64,000 nucleotides of DNA from Histoplasma ohiense (taxonomy: Eukaryota; Ascomycota; Eurotiomycetes; Onygenales; Ajellomycetaceae): contig JAEVHH010000004.1 of the NCBI GenBank assembly GCA_017607445.1, forward strand, positions 1,984,001-2,048,000, given 5' to 3'. Both the position numbers and the translations under genes were made by a program. Under the pieces are notes generated by a model. It did no database searches, was not told where the DNA came from, and saw only the letters and a list, made by a program, of their open reading frames with translations. Of the stretch, positions 46,934-58,374 are shown one piece after another; positions within the stretch are counted from its first letter, which is position 1; each line of letters starts with the position of its first letter.

Positions 46934-49900
46934 TGAGTGAGGACTCGTAGGTGTCGAGGGCGGCGGTGTCCTCCAAGGCAGATGCGGGTTCCCAGGTCGG
47001 ACGATTGTATCCTACCCATTTGACGAGGTATTCACAGCGGCGGCGGTTGGTTCTATCGTCAAGAATTGCTTCGATTTCCCACTCAAGTTCATTGTCTTCT
47101 CCTACAATGGTGGGTGGCTGCCAATCGGAGGTTCTCTGTGAGGGGAATGGATCCTCGGCCGCGGGTCGGAGCAGGTTCGTATGAAAGACATCATGGATGC
47201 CAGGCGGGGTGTCGAGTCGATAATCGTGTGTGCCTAGCACTTCCTTCACCATATACTTGGCATGATGGTAATCTAGTGTACGCGAGGGGCGGTCTGTTCT
47301 TATGTTTTTGAGGTCCAGCCAGACTTTGTCTCCTATGTGGTATTGGGTTGCAGGACTCCTTCTGATGTTTGCTTGGTCCTTGTAATCTTGCTGAGTGCTG
47401 GCCATTGAAGCTTCTGCCCATTCACAGGCTTTCTTCAGCTTGCTCACAATGTTCTCTGCCGCCTGTATGGGGCTGCGGGCGTACGCGGTTTCTCAGGGAG
47501 TCTCAGAGAAGTCCAGGACCTCTAAGTTGTATCTGTGTAGGAGGAAGAATGGGCTTACACCTGTTGTAGCGGAATCTCGACCATTAATCACAATCTCAGT
47601 GTGTGGCAGCAGGTTGCTCCAGTTGTCTTGTGTGTAATTGCAGAACTTACAGAGGATGTTCTTTACCATTTGTATCATCCTCTCAGTAGCTCCATCAGTC
47701 TCTGAGTGGTACACCATTGATAACTTTCATTCGATTCTTAATAATTGGCATACGCGGGCCCAGAGTGCGCTGACGAATTGACTGCCTCTATCTGACACAA
47801 TGGATGAGAGCAGGCTGTGCATACAATAGAACAGGCTTCTGATGAAGGCATCTGCAACTACTTCGGCATCCATCTTGTCACAGGGCTGTAGTATTACACC
47901 CTTGCTGAGTCAGTTGACAATGACTAGGATGTTCGTAGAACCTCCACTCTCGGGTAAGGAAACTGCAAAATCAATAGCTATATTGCACCAAGTTTGGTCG
48001 GGGACAGGTAGGGGCTTCAGCATCCCTTTTCAGTGTTCACACCATGCCATCACTGAGCCGCAGCGATCACAGTTGTGTACGAACCGGCGTATGTCTTTCG
48101 ACATATCTGACCAGTAGAATTCTCGGGCGACGATGTTGTACATGATTTCGCGTCCTGGGTGCCTGGTCATCAGTGAGTCATGAATTTCTTGCATGATCTG
48201 TGTTCATAGGGGTTCTGAATCGGGGACCCATTGCCTATCTTGAAAGTGTAAGCAGTTGTCATCATTGATCGAACATGCTGAGATATCTGTTCTTGGGTAT
48301 ACACTTGCAGGGAATCGAGGTGCTCTGTTTTGTACAGCTTCAGTGGCTTGTTGCCAGAATTCATCTGCTTCTGCCACTAGCTTCCATTGTTCTTCGAGTG
48401 AGGGTTCTTGAGCTCAGGACTGGTTGACATGTACGTGGGGTTCATCTGGTTGCGTAGGACTTTCTATGATTGCAGGGTTGATTAATCAATGCTCTCAGTG
48501 TTTCCACCTGTCATCCAAGTCATCAGATGGCATATCTTGTTCTTGGCAGGACAGGGCATCCACAAGGGTGTTCTCTACTTCAGGTCGATAACAAATTGTG
48601 AATGAAAAACAGCTAAGGAACAATGACCAACACATATGCCTTTCAGTGAGCTTATGAGTGGTCGTGAAGTACTCTAAGTTCTTATGATCGGTAACAATCT
48701 CAAACTTTTCGACACTCATAAGTTCGGACTCCTATTCTTTGAGGCATTGTATGATCACTAGGAGCTCCTTGTCATAGATCTCGTAGTTGCATTCAGTGGG
48801 TGACATCTTTTTTGAGGTGAAGGCACAGAGTTGTAGGACACCTTCATTATCATATTGCATCAGTGCCCCATCTACTATGTAATCTGAGGTGTTCATTTCG
48901 AGAATTGTATGCTTATCTGGATTGAATGATTGCAGCATTGGGGTGCTTGTGAACATACACTTCAGCTTTTTGAATGCTGCATCCGCTTCATCAGTCCATT
49001 GGAACATGGTGTCTTTCCGGGTCAGGTCCGTCAGTGGTTGTACAATATTGGAGAAGTCTTTGATGAACCTTCAGTAGAAGTTGACAAATTCTAGGAAGCT
49101 TCTAGTCCCTTTTACTGAGACTGGTGCCTCTCAGTTGAGGATTGCTTCCACCTTCTTAGAATCCATGCGTACGCCTTTTTCAGCTTCAATGATGAATCCT
49201 AGATAGGTTGTAGACTTGGTCTCGAAGTCGCATTTGTCAATGTCCACTTGCAGTCCGGCTTTTCATAGGCAGTCAAGCACTTGTTGTATGTGCTTGTGGT
49301 GCTCAGTGAGCGGTCCATTGGTGAAGATCAGGATATTGTCCATGTACACTGAGGCGATCTCATTGAGCAGGTCTCGTAGGGCCCAGTTAATGTATTTCTG
49401 GAATGTGCTTGGGGTGTTCACTAATCCAAAAGGGGTCACTGTCCATTCGTATAATCTGTAACGCGTATGAAAAGTGGTTAGCCATTTGTCACCTTCATTA
49501 ATCCTTATCTTATAGAAGGCTGCAGAGATGTCAAGCTTCATAAACCATTTTGCTTTTTCTACTCATTTGAGTGTTTTGTTGATGAGTGGGAGAGGGTATC
49601 AGTCCTTCTGCGTAATCTTGTTGAGTCCTCGGTAGTCAATGCAGAATCATAAGCCTCCTCCTGGTTTCTTCGTGAACAGTATGGGTGCTGCGGTGGGTGA
49701 GTTGCTAACACGAATGAAGCCTTTGTCCAATAGTCCATTGAGTGTTTTTTGTAGGATGAGGAGCTCATCGCGCGACATGCTGTAGAGAGGACCCCAGGGT
49801 GGTTGCGGGTCCTTACTGTCCTTCTTGATGAGCTTGATTGTATGATCTATGCCGGGTCCTTGATGAGGAGGAAGCTTTTCAGCTTCTTTTTCATCGAACA

Positions 49901-50533
49901 CATCTGCGAAGTCTTTGTATGATTCGGGTAGTTCCTTGCACAGTTTCTTGGGATCTTTGGGTTCTAGCTTTTCTAACACTTTTTTGATATCCATCATGCT
50001 AGCAGTGAACACTTGGACGTTCTTCTTCTCATGCACTTGGTGGGTTAGTAGTTTGTACACTTCTGCTGATATCTGGGTGAGATCAGCGGTCCTATCGACA
50101 TCCTTCTTGTAAACACGGTCGCCTCCTGGGAAAATAAGGCAGCGGTTGCGTGCGTCCAACAAGGTTCCAAATTCTGTGAGCCATGATAGGCCGAGCATTA
50201 GATTGTACTCAAGGCCTTGTATTTTGTATGTGTATACATTCTTTTTCTCATGTCCTTCTACATCGACATTAAATCTTACCATGTTGTAGGAGGCGGATCC
50301 TCTGGGGCCGTCAAATCCACTGAGCTTACACAGTTTGGGAAAGGGGATATGCTGGAGCTTATGCTTCTCGACCAGCTGGGTGTCTATAAGAGTGTAGTGA
50401 AGGAAACCACTGTCTACCATTGCTCGTACATTGACTAAGCTATTTACAATGGCAGAGATCATGATTGCATCTGCTTGCATCTTCTGCTCAAATCTCCAGC
50501 TAGCTTTCTGCTCCTTGAGCTCTTGTCTGTGTT

Positions 50534-50558
50534 TTAGGGTGAGAGCTCATCTTTTCCC
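50534..50558 (-). promoter_or_regulatory. Putative -1 ribosomal frameshift site, gag-pol junction of copy F
   Basis: On the minus strand the heptamer G-GGA-AAA (50558-50552) is set in the gag frame exactly as X-XXY-YYZ. The gag stop TAA lies 15 nt further on (50536-50534). Slipping back one base enters the pol frame. Copy E keeps the same heptamer at 43962-43956, while C and D have GAGAAAA. Confidence 0.65.
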
Positions 50559-51595
50559 TGTTCTTGCCTATCCGCGGGCGATGCAGTGTTTACGTGTGTG
50601 GGGGGTTTACTCGGGGCGATCGCATTTGGACATTGGTTCGCGAAGTGCTCTGGCTTGTTGCAGTGTATGCAGACTCCTCTGGTGATTTGGTCGGCGGTGT
50701 CCTTCCCTGAGATGTTGGGGACCCTCGGGCGACTTGTGTTTACGTGTGGGACTCAGTCCATTGGTTCTGGTTTGGAGGCGGGGGGTGCTGCAGAGTGGTT
50801 TGGGGTGTACACATTTGTTTGGTGGAATCCTCTGTGATTTTGGAGCGCGCGGAACTGAGACAGGTTGTTGTCCAACAGGTGAAGATCAGTGCAGAATTTG
50901 CTGTATGTTGAGAGCTTCGGATGCTCTACACTTTGGTTATGCAATTGGAAGTTCAAGTTCTTGAACAATATGTTGATCTTGACAGTGTCGTCCCAGTCTT
51001 GCCCACCTGCTTCTAGGAGCTTGTGATCGAATTCAGAAAGGTAAGTTGTCAACACAACATCCATCTGGTGAGTCCGATTAAGCCAGTCTAACACCTTGGC
51101 TTGAAGTGTAGGATTGAGGAAGAGGGAGTTGAGTTGTTGGAAGACTAGCTCTGGTGTATGCTGGTGGTCCTGGCAATGGCTCATCCAGGGTTGGAATTTT
51201 GCTAATGTGTCGCCATCCAACCTGCTATGGATATACCACGCTTGATTGGATAGCGAGCCTATTGCTCGTCCATCGATGTCCAATTTGGTGTTCACTTTTG
51301 ACTTCCACGCGAGGTAGAGCGCTAGGTCTCCCTCATATTTGTCGAGGATTGGGAGCTTCTCTCTTGGGGGCTTTTTGTGAGGCGCGGGTGTAGGAGGAAC
51401 AGTGAATGTGGGAGTGCTCATCTCAGCAAGTTGTCATTGCAATTCAGCCATCTGTAGCGCCTGCTGCTGGAGGATGCTTCGTAGGTCTAAGTTATCGTCC
51501 GCCGCGTTCGGGTGCGGCGGGTGTTCGTAGGATTGCTCGTAGTTCATTTCGATATCTAAGGACATATAATAATAAAAAAAAAAAAGAAAAGGAAT

Positions 51596-51917
51596 ACTCG
51601 GTCCTCTCGCAGGCACTATTCGCAGTGTTGCGGCGCTAAGCTTGGTCAAGCTTCTTCGTGAACGCTATTCGCAGCGTTACGGTTCGTAGGCACTCGGGCC
51701 TCGTAGAACACGGTCGATTGTGTTTCGGACGCTTAGGCACGACGGCCTATATAACTAACGATAAGGGCACTCGGGCCCACGAGGGATCTCTTGTAACGAC
51801 TAGGCACTCGGGCCTGTAAACGACGCACTCGGGCGTAAGAACTGGTAACGACGCACTCGGGCGTAAGAACTAATAACGAGGCACTCGGGCCTTAAATGCA
51901 GAAGAATCAATTCGTAA
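51596..51917 (-). promoter_or_regulatory. Structured 5' leader and priming site of copy F
   Basis: The priming site AATCAATTCGTAA (51905-51917, plus strand) touches the 5' LTR. The leader carries six GCACTCGGGC words at about 28-45 bp spacing (51686-51895). It also has two hairpins with the same ATTCGC loop (51613-51628 and 51661-51678) around a palindromic stem AAGCTTGGTCAAGCTT (51638-51653). Equivalent decayed hairpins are visible in C and E. Confidence 0.65.
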
Positions 51918-52388
51918 TGTAATGGGCGTACTTCGATTAATGATTTGGTACTATCCTAATTACAGATTACGAATTGATTAAGGAAAGAAAGAGAAAAGAA
52001 ATCAGAAGAAAAGGTCGTACGAAGGGGGTTCTTATAGGGGAAAGTTCGGGGCGGAAGAATATCAGAAGCCGCTCCACAGTGGAGCGCGGAGCGGAAGAAC
52101 ATTAAGGGGTACGCGTAAGAATCGTTAGAAGCTACGCGAGCGCGGAACGTGGGGCGGGGGAATCATTGAGGGCTACGCGGAAGAATCGTTAGAGACTACG
52201 CGAGCGCGGAACACAGAGCGGGAGAACGTAAGGAGCTACGCGGAAGAATCGTTAGAAACTACGCGAGCGCGGAGCACGGAGCGGAAGAACATCGAGGGTT
52301 ACGCGAGGTCACAACGGCCAGGAACGAGCGGGTGCAGGAGGGGAGTTGGTTGCGTAAGTTGATTACTAACGGGTGCTAACCCGTCACA
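51918..52388 (-). repeat. 5' LTR of copy F (471 bp)
   Basis: Contains, in element orientation, the U3 units, CCCTATAAGAACC (TATA at 52036-52031), a pyrimidine-rich run, and AATCAATTCGTAA (complement at 51967-51979). The last is predicted to be near the RNA start and to pair with the priming site. Confidence 0.9.
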
Positions 52389-53199
52389 ATTTGTACTTGA
52401 TGTGCAGATCTATAAAAATGCAGATGAGGTTCTAGAATTCTATATGAACTCTGATAATCTGTTGTCACAGCAGAGTGTGATATTCAATCATAGCAGTGTT
52501 TCAGAAAGTATATTTTTGTATTCTGCTATTACATTAATGTCATTCTTACTGAGTCAAGATCTTGGTATGTTATTTGAGTTGGCTGATAATGTAGACAAAG
52601 ATGAGAAAGTGGATGATTCTGTTGAAGTGTTAGAAAGAAATACAGCAGCATATTGCTGTTGTTGTATTTGACATTTGACAATGTCCTCCCATCATCATTG
52701 TGAGTCTGCTGAGAATTGATGTAAAAAATGCAAGCACTGCTCAGTGATGAAGCACATCTGTGTTTCAGTAAGTTATTATTCAAAACAAATGTTTTTATGA
52801 TATATAATATTAACTTTCTATTAGATGTCAGTGAATGCTATTGAATTGACTCAGATGATTATCAATGCTGCTGAGAATCTAATTGTTGCTGATGTGAATG
52901 CTTTGAATGTTAATGTTTTGCAGAGTGCTGTGACTGTGGTGGTTAGATTCTTTGCTGTGAAGATTCAGAAGATTCAATGAGATGGTTCTTCTGAGACTTC
53001 AGCTGAAATAATGATTGATGAGATTCTGATGATTACATTGTCAGTCACAGCTCTCAAGTCATTGTTGAAATGTTGTGTTTTATCAGTTGAGGAAATTTGA
53101 AATAATAAGCAGATTTGTCTTGATGACAATTTCTTGAATAACACTGATCAAGCTGAGACAGATCTGTTTTTTAATCTCTGAGTGAAATAAATATATTCA

Positions 53200-56100
53200 G
53201 CAGTTATCATTGTCTTCTTTGTTTTTGTTTACTAACTGACTTCTGATAGATTTTATTAAACTGTTTCAAGTACTTCTGACTGTTCATTAAGTTTTTCTTG
53301 AGTTTCCAAGAATTATCTGTGTCTGTACAATCTTTTCATTTAACAAGATATTGTGTTTGACTGTGATACTGACACTTGTCTAATATAGCTTCAACTTTTC
53401 ATTTCTCTTGTGTGTCTATAATTATCAGTTCTACTTGTGGGATTTGTCTGTTGTGTGTGTGATATGATTCAAGAAGGGAAACATGGAATATGAGATGAAT
53501 TTCTTTATATTGTGATGTGAGTTTCAGTTTGTACACCTGTGTACTGCAGATATCAATTATTTGAAAGAGACTCAAAAATCAATGATCTAGTTTGGATGAG
53601 GATCACAAGATGAATATATTTTTTGCATACAGCATTACTCAGTCCTCTATCTTAAAGCTTTTTGATATATGATACTGATTGTAATACTTTTTCTCAGCTG
53701 TTTTGACAGCTTTCAGATATTCTTGAATCTTATTCTCTGCTTGCTTCATCTGTTCCACTTGTTTCATTGCTGATTTTGATGTGTCTGTGCTTGGGGGTTC
53801 CACATCTATGTGAAGTTCAGTTGATTGGCTGATCATTGCTTCAGATGATGTCATTTTTATCAATGTGTGGAAGATGTTGTTGTATGCTCATTGCATCAGA
53901 GAAATTCATTCTATTCAATTATCTTGCTGGTAGCTGCAATATGTGTGAAGATAATGTTCAATCATCTGGTTCAATTGTTCTGTCTGGCTGTTGGTTTGTG
54001 GGTGGAATGTCATCAATAATTTTTGTTAAATATGAAGCAGATAACACAATGTTGATCAAAACTTGCTATTTATTAATGAATCTCAGTTGCTAATAATGTT
54101 CACAGATAGATCAAAGTTCTTTGCAATTCTTCATACAATAATATTCACAAGTTCTTCTGCATCTAACTCTGAAGATGTGGGCACAATTATGGCTCATTTG
54201 ATGAATAAATCAATAAATATGACAATAGCATTATAGGTTTGACTTCTCTTTTTATTATCTGACAGGCCTTCAATAAAGTCCATGTTAATTGTATGTCATT
54301 TCTTATCTGACACTGAATGTGGTTGTAGCAACCTGTATGGCTTGTGCTGTGGTATCTTGATATGTTGACAAACATCACAAGTTCTCACATATTCTGCAAT
54401 CTCATTGCTTATACCATGTCACAAGTACTTGTGTTTGATTGCTTTGATAGTTTTGTTATGTTCAAAATGGTCATCTTGAGAATCATTGTGGTTCATTTTC
54501 ATTATTTCATGTCTTATGATCTTGTCTTGTGATATGTAGACTTTATCATCTTTTCTGAGCAGGTCATCTTTATCTACTGCTCAGATTGAATGATTATTTA
54601 TACTAGTGTCATTCATCTCTAGTCTTCTGCAAAGTTCAGATGTGTTGGTGTCTCTATTCTGAATCTGCAGTAAGAGTTTGATGATAGATTCAGCTATCTT
54701 TTTGTGATAGACTGTCTTGAACTCAAATATCTTGATGATTAAAATCTGTGATATCAGAGTCTCTAGATTTAACTCTGTAACATCTGTGATTTTATTCTCA
54801 TCCACAGATGTGTTCTTTATTCTGCAGAGATTGTTGTCATTGATGACTATAAATCTCTTTGCTCAACAATTTTCATTAGTTTGCAGATTTTTTTGTATCA
54901 TCTTGACACATTGATCTAACTTTGTGTTTTCTTTTGTCTTTAGTGACTTAAAGATTCTCTTATGCAGCTTCTCTTGCAGAATAGAGAACTCTGTCAAGAA
55001 AGCTGTGTGTTTTACAAAATCTGAGTGACAACTTAGTGCATCTGTGGGATTATTTTTCTCAGAACAGTGCTCTATTTCAAAATTGAATACTGAGAGTATT
55101 TTCATTCAGTGAATCTGATGCTCATTTAGCTGCTTTGTTGTCATGAAGTGCTGAAGATTGACATGATCAGATAAAACAGTTATTGAGTGTCTGCTATTAT
55201 ATAAGTAGTGACATTATTGTCTGAAAGCTTCTACAATCAGCAACATTTCTAGATCATATATTTGATAATGTCTTTCTGTTTCTGTGAGCTTTCTAGACCA
55301 AAATGCAATTGAGTGTCAGTGATCATTATTCATTAATTGTGATATTACTGCAGTGATTGCAACATCAGATCCATCTGTTTCTATATGGAGTTTTCACTGT
55401 GAATCAAAGTGAATCAACAACAGTGCTTTTGTAAAACATTCTTTTAACTGCAAAATTGTGTGCTTGCAGTTTTCATTTAACTGAACAGATGCATTATTCT
55501 TCCCTCTTTTCATTTTGTAATCTTTTAACAATTCAGTCAGAGATGCTGTTATTATCAAGAACTTGTATATGAATTGATGATAGAAATTGATGAATTCTAG
55601 AAATATTTGCAATTTGTTTATAGTTTGTGATTCTGATCAATCTAGAATTGTATCAATACAGTGTTTTTTGACAGTAATGCTCTGTGTGGTAACCACAAAA
55701 CTCAAAAATCCAATTTCTGTTGTGTGGAATGTACACTTACTAAGTTTGGCATATAGTCTCCATTGCCTTAACCATTCCAGCATGTTCTTAACATGGATGA
55801 CATGTTCATCAAGTGTGTTTGAATAGATTACAATATCATCAAGGTAAGCCACACAATATACATCTAAAAGGTTGCTGAGAGCTTTGTTGATATAAGATTG
55901 AAAGATTGCAGGGGCATTGATTAGCTCAAAAGATAAGACTAGATATTCAAAGTGTTCATATTGTGTTTGAAATGCTGTTTTTCATTCATTCTCTGCTTGT
56001 ATGTGAATTCTATGATATGTGTCTCTAAGGTTCAGTTGTGTATATATTTTGACATCTGCTAATCTATCAAGTATTTCACTTATCAAGGGCAGTGGATATT

Positions 56101-57990
56101 GATTCTTGACTGTTATTTCATTCAATCCTCAATAATCCATGCAAAGATGCAGAGTTCCATCTTTTTTTGATGTGAATAACACTGATGTGCTGGCTGAGCT
56201 CTTGAACAGATGTATTCAATTCTTCTCTAATGTCTTTTCAATATATTCTCAGAGAACAGAGAGTTCTTGAGGTGATAAGTTATATATCAGTCAGTATGAG
56301 GGTTTTTTGTCAGATTTGAACTCTATAACATGATCATGAAGTGCATGTTCTACATCAGATATGTCTTCTTGAAATACATCAAGATAATCTTTATAATCAT
56401 CTGGGATATTTGGCTCAGTTGCTGCACTTGCAGCTTGTAATGGTAAGACAGTGAATATAATATTGTCATCATCAATTAGTGTTGCAAATTCTTTAGCAGT
56501 ATTCAGATGCACATGATTAATATTTGATGCTTTTCTATAGATTCAGCATCTTCACACCCAGTTGATATCAGAGTTCACAGCTTTCAATCACAGCATACTC
56601 AAAATTATATCATATCTGCTAATATCAGCCTCTTCAAAATGGTGGAATCCTTCTCAAAGAATGTGTTCATCATTGATAATCTTCATTGCAGCTCTTTGTT
56701 GTTTATATGATTTAATTTTATGATTATCAACTGCTTCCACTACTTTTAGTTTATCTTCTGCCTTTGAGAAATATTTTGATGCTCAGGCATGAGATACAAA
56801 GTTTGCATTCACATCAGAATCCACTAGTGTCCACATCATCAACCATTCCACTTCTGTCAGCATTCATGTATTCATTGTCAATAATCATTTATCTCACAGT
56901 CTAGTTGTTTATATTCTCAATGCAGCAGCTGCTTCTATGATTGAAATTGCTGATTTTTTGCTTATTGAACTTGGTTGTACTTTTCAGAATGTAACATTCA
57001 ACAATCATTTGCAATATGATTCTTCTTATGACAGTGAGAACACTTCTTCATTCAGTTATATTTATCTTTCTTGATTTGTTCAGTTGAACTCATTTGTTTC
57101 TCTCATTTCCTCTTGTTTCAACAGTTGCTAGATTTATCAGAACAATGCTGATTTTCTACAAATATTACAGATCTTTCTTTGTGAATAGTATATCATTGCT
57201 CTGATATATTTTCCTTGAGAGTCTGTAGAGTTCAAAGCAACTCTTCATAGTTTTGAGGCTTTTGATTTCAATGATTGAGTTCAGTGTGTAATATCTTCAA
57301 TATCTTACTATACAAGTTATCCATTCTTTGTTCTTCACTATATGAGGGTAAGTAGTATTCTCAGTCTTTGAGATATTTAGAGAAATTGTGTATTGATTGT
57401 CATTCTTGTTGCTTTGCATCTTGAAACTTTTGACTTATCAATCAGTGCTGATTCTGTGGATTGTTAATTTGCATTTCTAGATGTGATAATATATCATCAA
57501 AAGTCAATGATGTTGCTTCTTCACATCTCTCATACAATGATACAAAATTCAACCACTTCTGCTTAATGTGGGTGTCAAGATAGAGTTTAGCATCATTTAT
57601 CTTGTGTTCTTTCTTTTGATAATATCAGCAGTGATGTGTAAAGAGAGTCAATATGTGATCTTTATAGTTTTTGAATTCTAACATATTTTTTTCTTGATAA
57701 TAGTTCTTAATCTTCAATCTCAGTGATGTTTCATTATCATCATCTGTATCATTCACAGATCGATTTTGCAGCAGTTCTGTGGTGATATTCTGAATTAATT
57801 GAGACTCAATGAGAGTATCTTCACAAATCTGCACTTTCAACTCATTGAGCTGCTGTTGTGCATGCAGAATAGCTAATTGCTGCTCTCATTCACAAATTTG
57901 ATCATTCAACTGTTGCAAACACACATTGTGATCATCAGAGACAGTAGAAGATTCAGATTGGTTTTCAAGAGATCTTGCACATGTCAAAAT
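53200..57990 (-). pseudogene. gag-pol of Gypsy family II copy 1
   Basis: Minus-strand relic, one broadly continuous frame broken by TGA stops. In order: coiled-coil-like Gln-rich N-terminus (about 57980-57830), gag with LEFKNYKDHILTLFTHH, zinc knuckle CSHCHKKNHIANDC (about 57040), protease with VDSDVNANFVSHA (about 56830), reverse transcriptase with intact AYLDDIVIYSNT (55850), RNase H with ETDGSDVAITAVISQL, integrase HHCC with CDVCQHIKIPQHKPYRLLQP (about 54380), integrase core with NMDFIEGLSDNKK, and a chromodomain YLVK(stop)KDCTDTDNSWKLKKN near 53340. It is clearly distinct from family I, with only short conserved blocks in common. Confidence 0.9.
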
Positions 57991-58098
57991 CATCTTACAT
58001 GTTTTAACTAATATTGCATGTTTTAACTAACATTGCATGCTTTATTGTAGGTGTGTGTAACAACAGATCACTCAAATAAAGTTTAGAGCAATTAGAAT

Positions 58099-58369
58099 TG
58101 TAAGAGATGATTGTTGATATAATTATGAGAGTAGTGTGAAGTACACATATAGAATGTTAAGAAGATAGCAATCTCTATTATTCAAAGCTAATCACTGATC
58201 TTCTAATATCTACAGATATCAGTGAGCATTATATAGGCAACCACTATGTGCTACAGCTGTCTATAATGCTGTGCATTATGTCTCTCCTTATTAATTCTGA
58301 CATGTTCTGTGTTCTTCTATCGCCACATAGCTATTTTCTAATATAGATATCTCCGTTGCGCCTATTACA
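58099..58369 (-). repeat. 5' LTR of Gypsy family II copy 1 (271 bp)
   Basis: TGTAAGAGATG start and CGCCTATTACA end. In element orientation a TATATAA box precedes AGTGATTAG. That segment matches the complement of the priming site except for bases explained by CpG loss. Confidence 0.9.
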
Positions 58370-58374
58370 CACTG

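Larger units (their letters stand above)
46902..51421 (-). pseudogene. gag-pol of Gypsy-I copy F (chromovirus)
   Basis: Gag starts at 51421 (Met-Ser-Thr-Pro-Thr-Phe). It contains a capsid-like region and the zinc knuckle CIHCNKPEHFANQC (50671-50630). Gag ends at TAA 50536-50534. Pol is in the -1 frame: protease with MVDSGFLHYTLID (about 50420), reverse transcriptase with FMKLDISAAFYKIRI and YMDN (49346-49335; expected YMDD), RNase H with TSDYIVDGAL, integrase with VYHSETDGATERMIQ (47717), and a chromodomain EYLVKWVGYNRPTWEP near the end. About a dozen or more stops, nearly all TGA, break pol. The order protease-RT-RNase H-integrase-chromodomain is that of Ty3/Gypsy chromoviruses. Confidence 0.93.
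46444..52388 (-). mobile_element. Ty3/Gypsy family I, copy F (youngest, 471-bp LTRs)
   Basis: Complete at 5945 bp, with TSD ATTTG at 46439-46443 and 52389-52393. LTRs are 46444-46914 and 51918-52388, equal in length and nearly identical by eye. It retains many CpGs, unlike the other copies. Structure is that of a chromovirus: gag, protease, reverse transcriptase, RNase H, integrase and chromodomain. It is still inactive, because scattered TGA codons replace Trp or Arg and the reverse transcriptase motif reads YMDN. Confidence 0.95.
39863..53190 (+). pseudogene. Unidentified multi-exon gene carried antisense inside Gypsy family II
   Basis: Plus-strand coding relic split by insertions E and F. 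Pieces: 39863-39911 joined to 45769-46055, then about 46085-46275, 46323-46443 joined to 52394-52767, and 52825-53190. Two phase-0 introns are clear, 46276-46322 and 52768-52824. Both have GTAAGT donors and TAG acceptors, and coding resumes with ATG in both. Stops inside exons are mainly TGA at likely Trp sites. The second half has a Cys/His-rich cluster (AAYCCCCI, then HHHCES, CKKCKHC, HICVS) and a helical C-terminus from Met-Ser-Val-Asn-Ala-Ile-Glu-Leu. I do not recognise the family. It is antisense to gag-pol. Confidence 0.65.
39419..58369 (-). mobile_element. Ty3/Gypsy family II, copy 1 (complete, interrupted by copies E and F)
   Basis: LTRs of 271 bp at both ends and the duplication CACTG at 39414-39418 and 58370-58374, inserted in copy D protease. 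Once E (39912-45763) and F (46444-52388) are removed, the element is about 7.1 kb. Gag-pol runs on the minus strand from about 57990 to 53200. The remaining 1.6 kb between chromodomain and 3' LTR holds an unrelated spliced gene on the plus strand. Confidence 0.9.
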
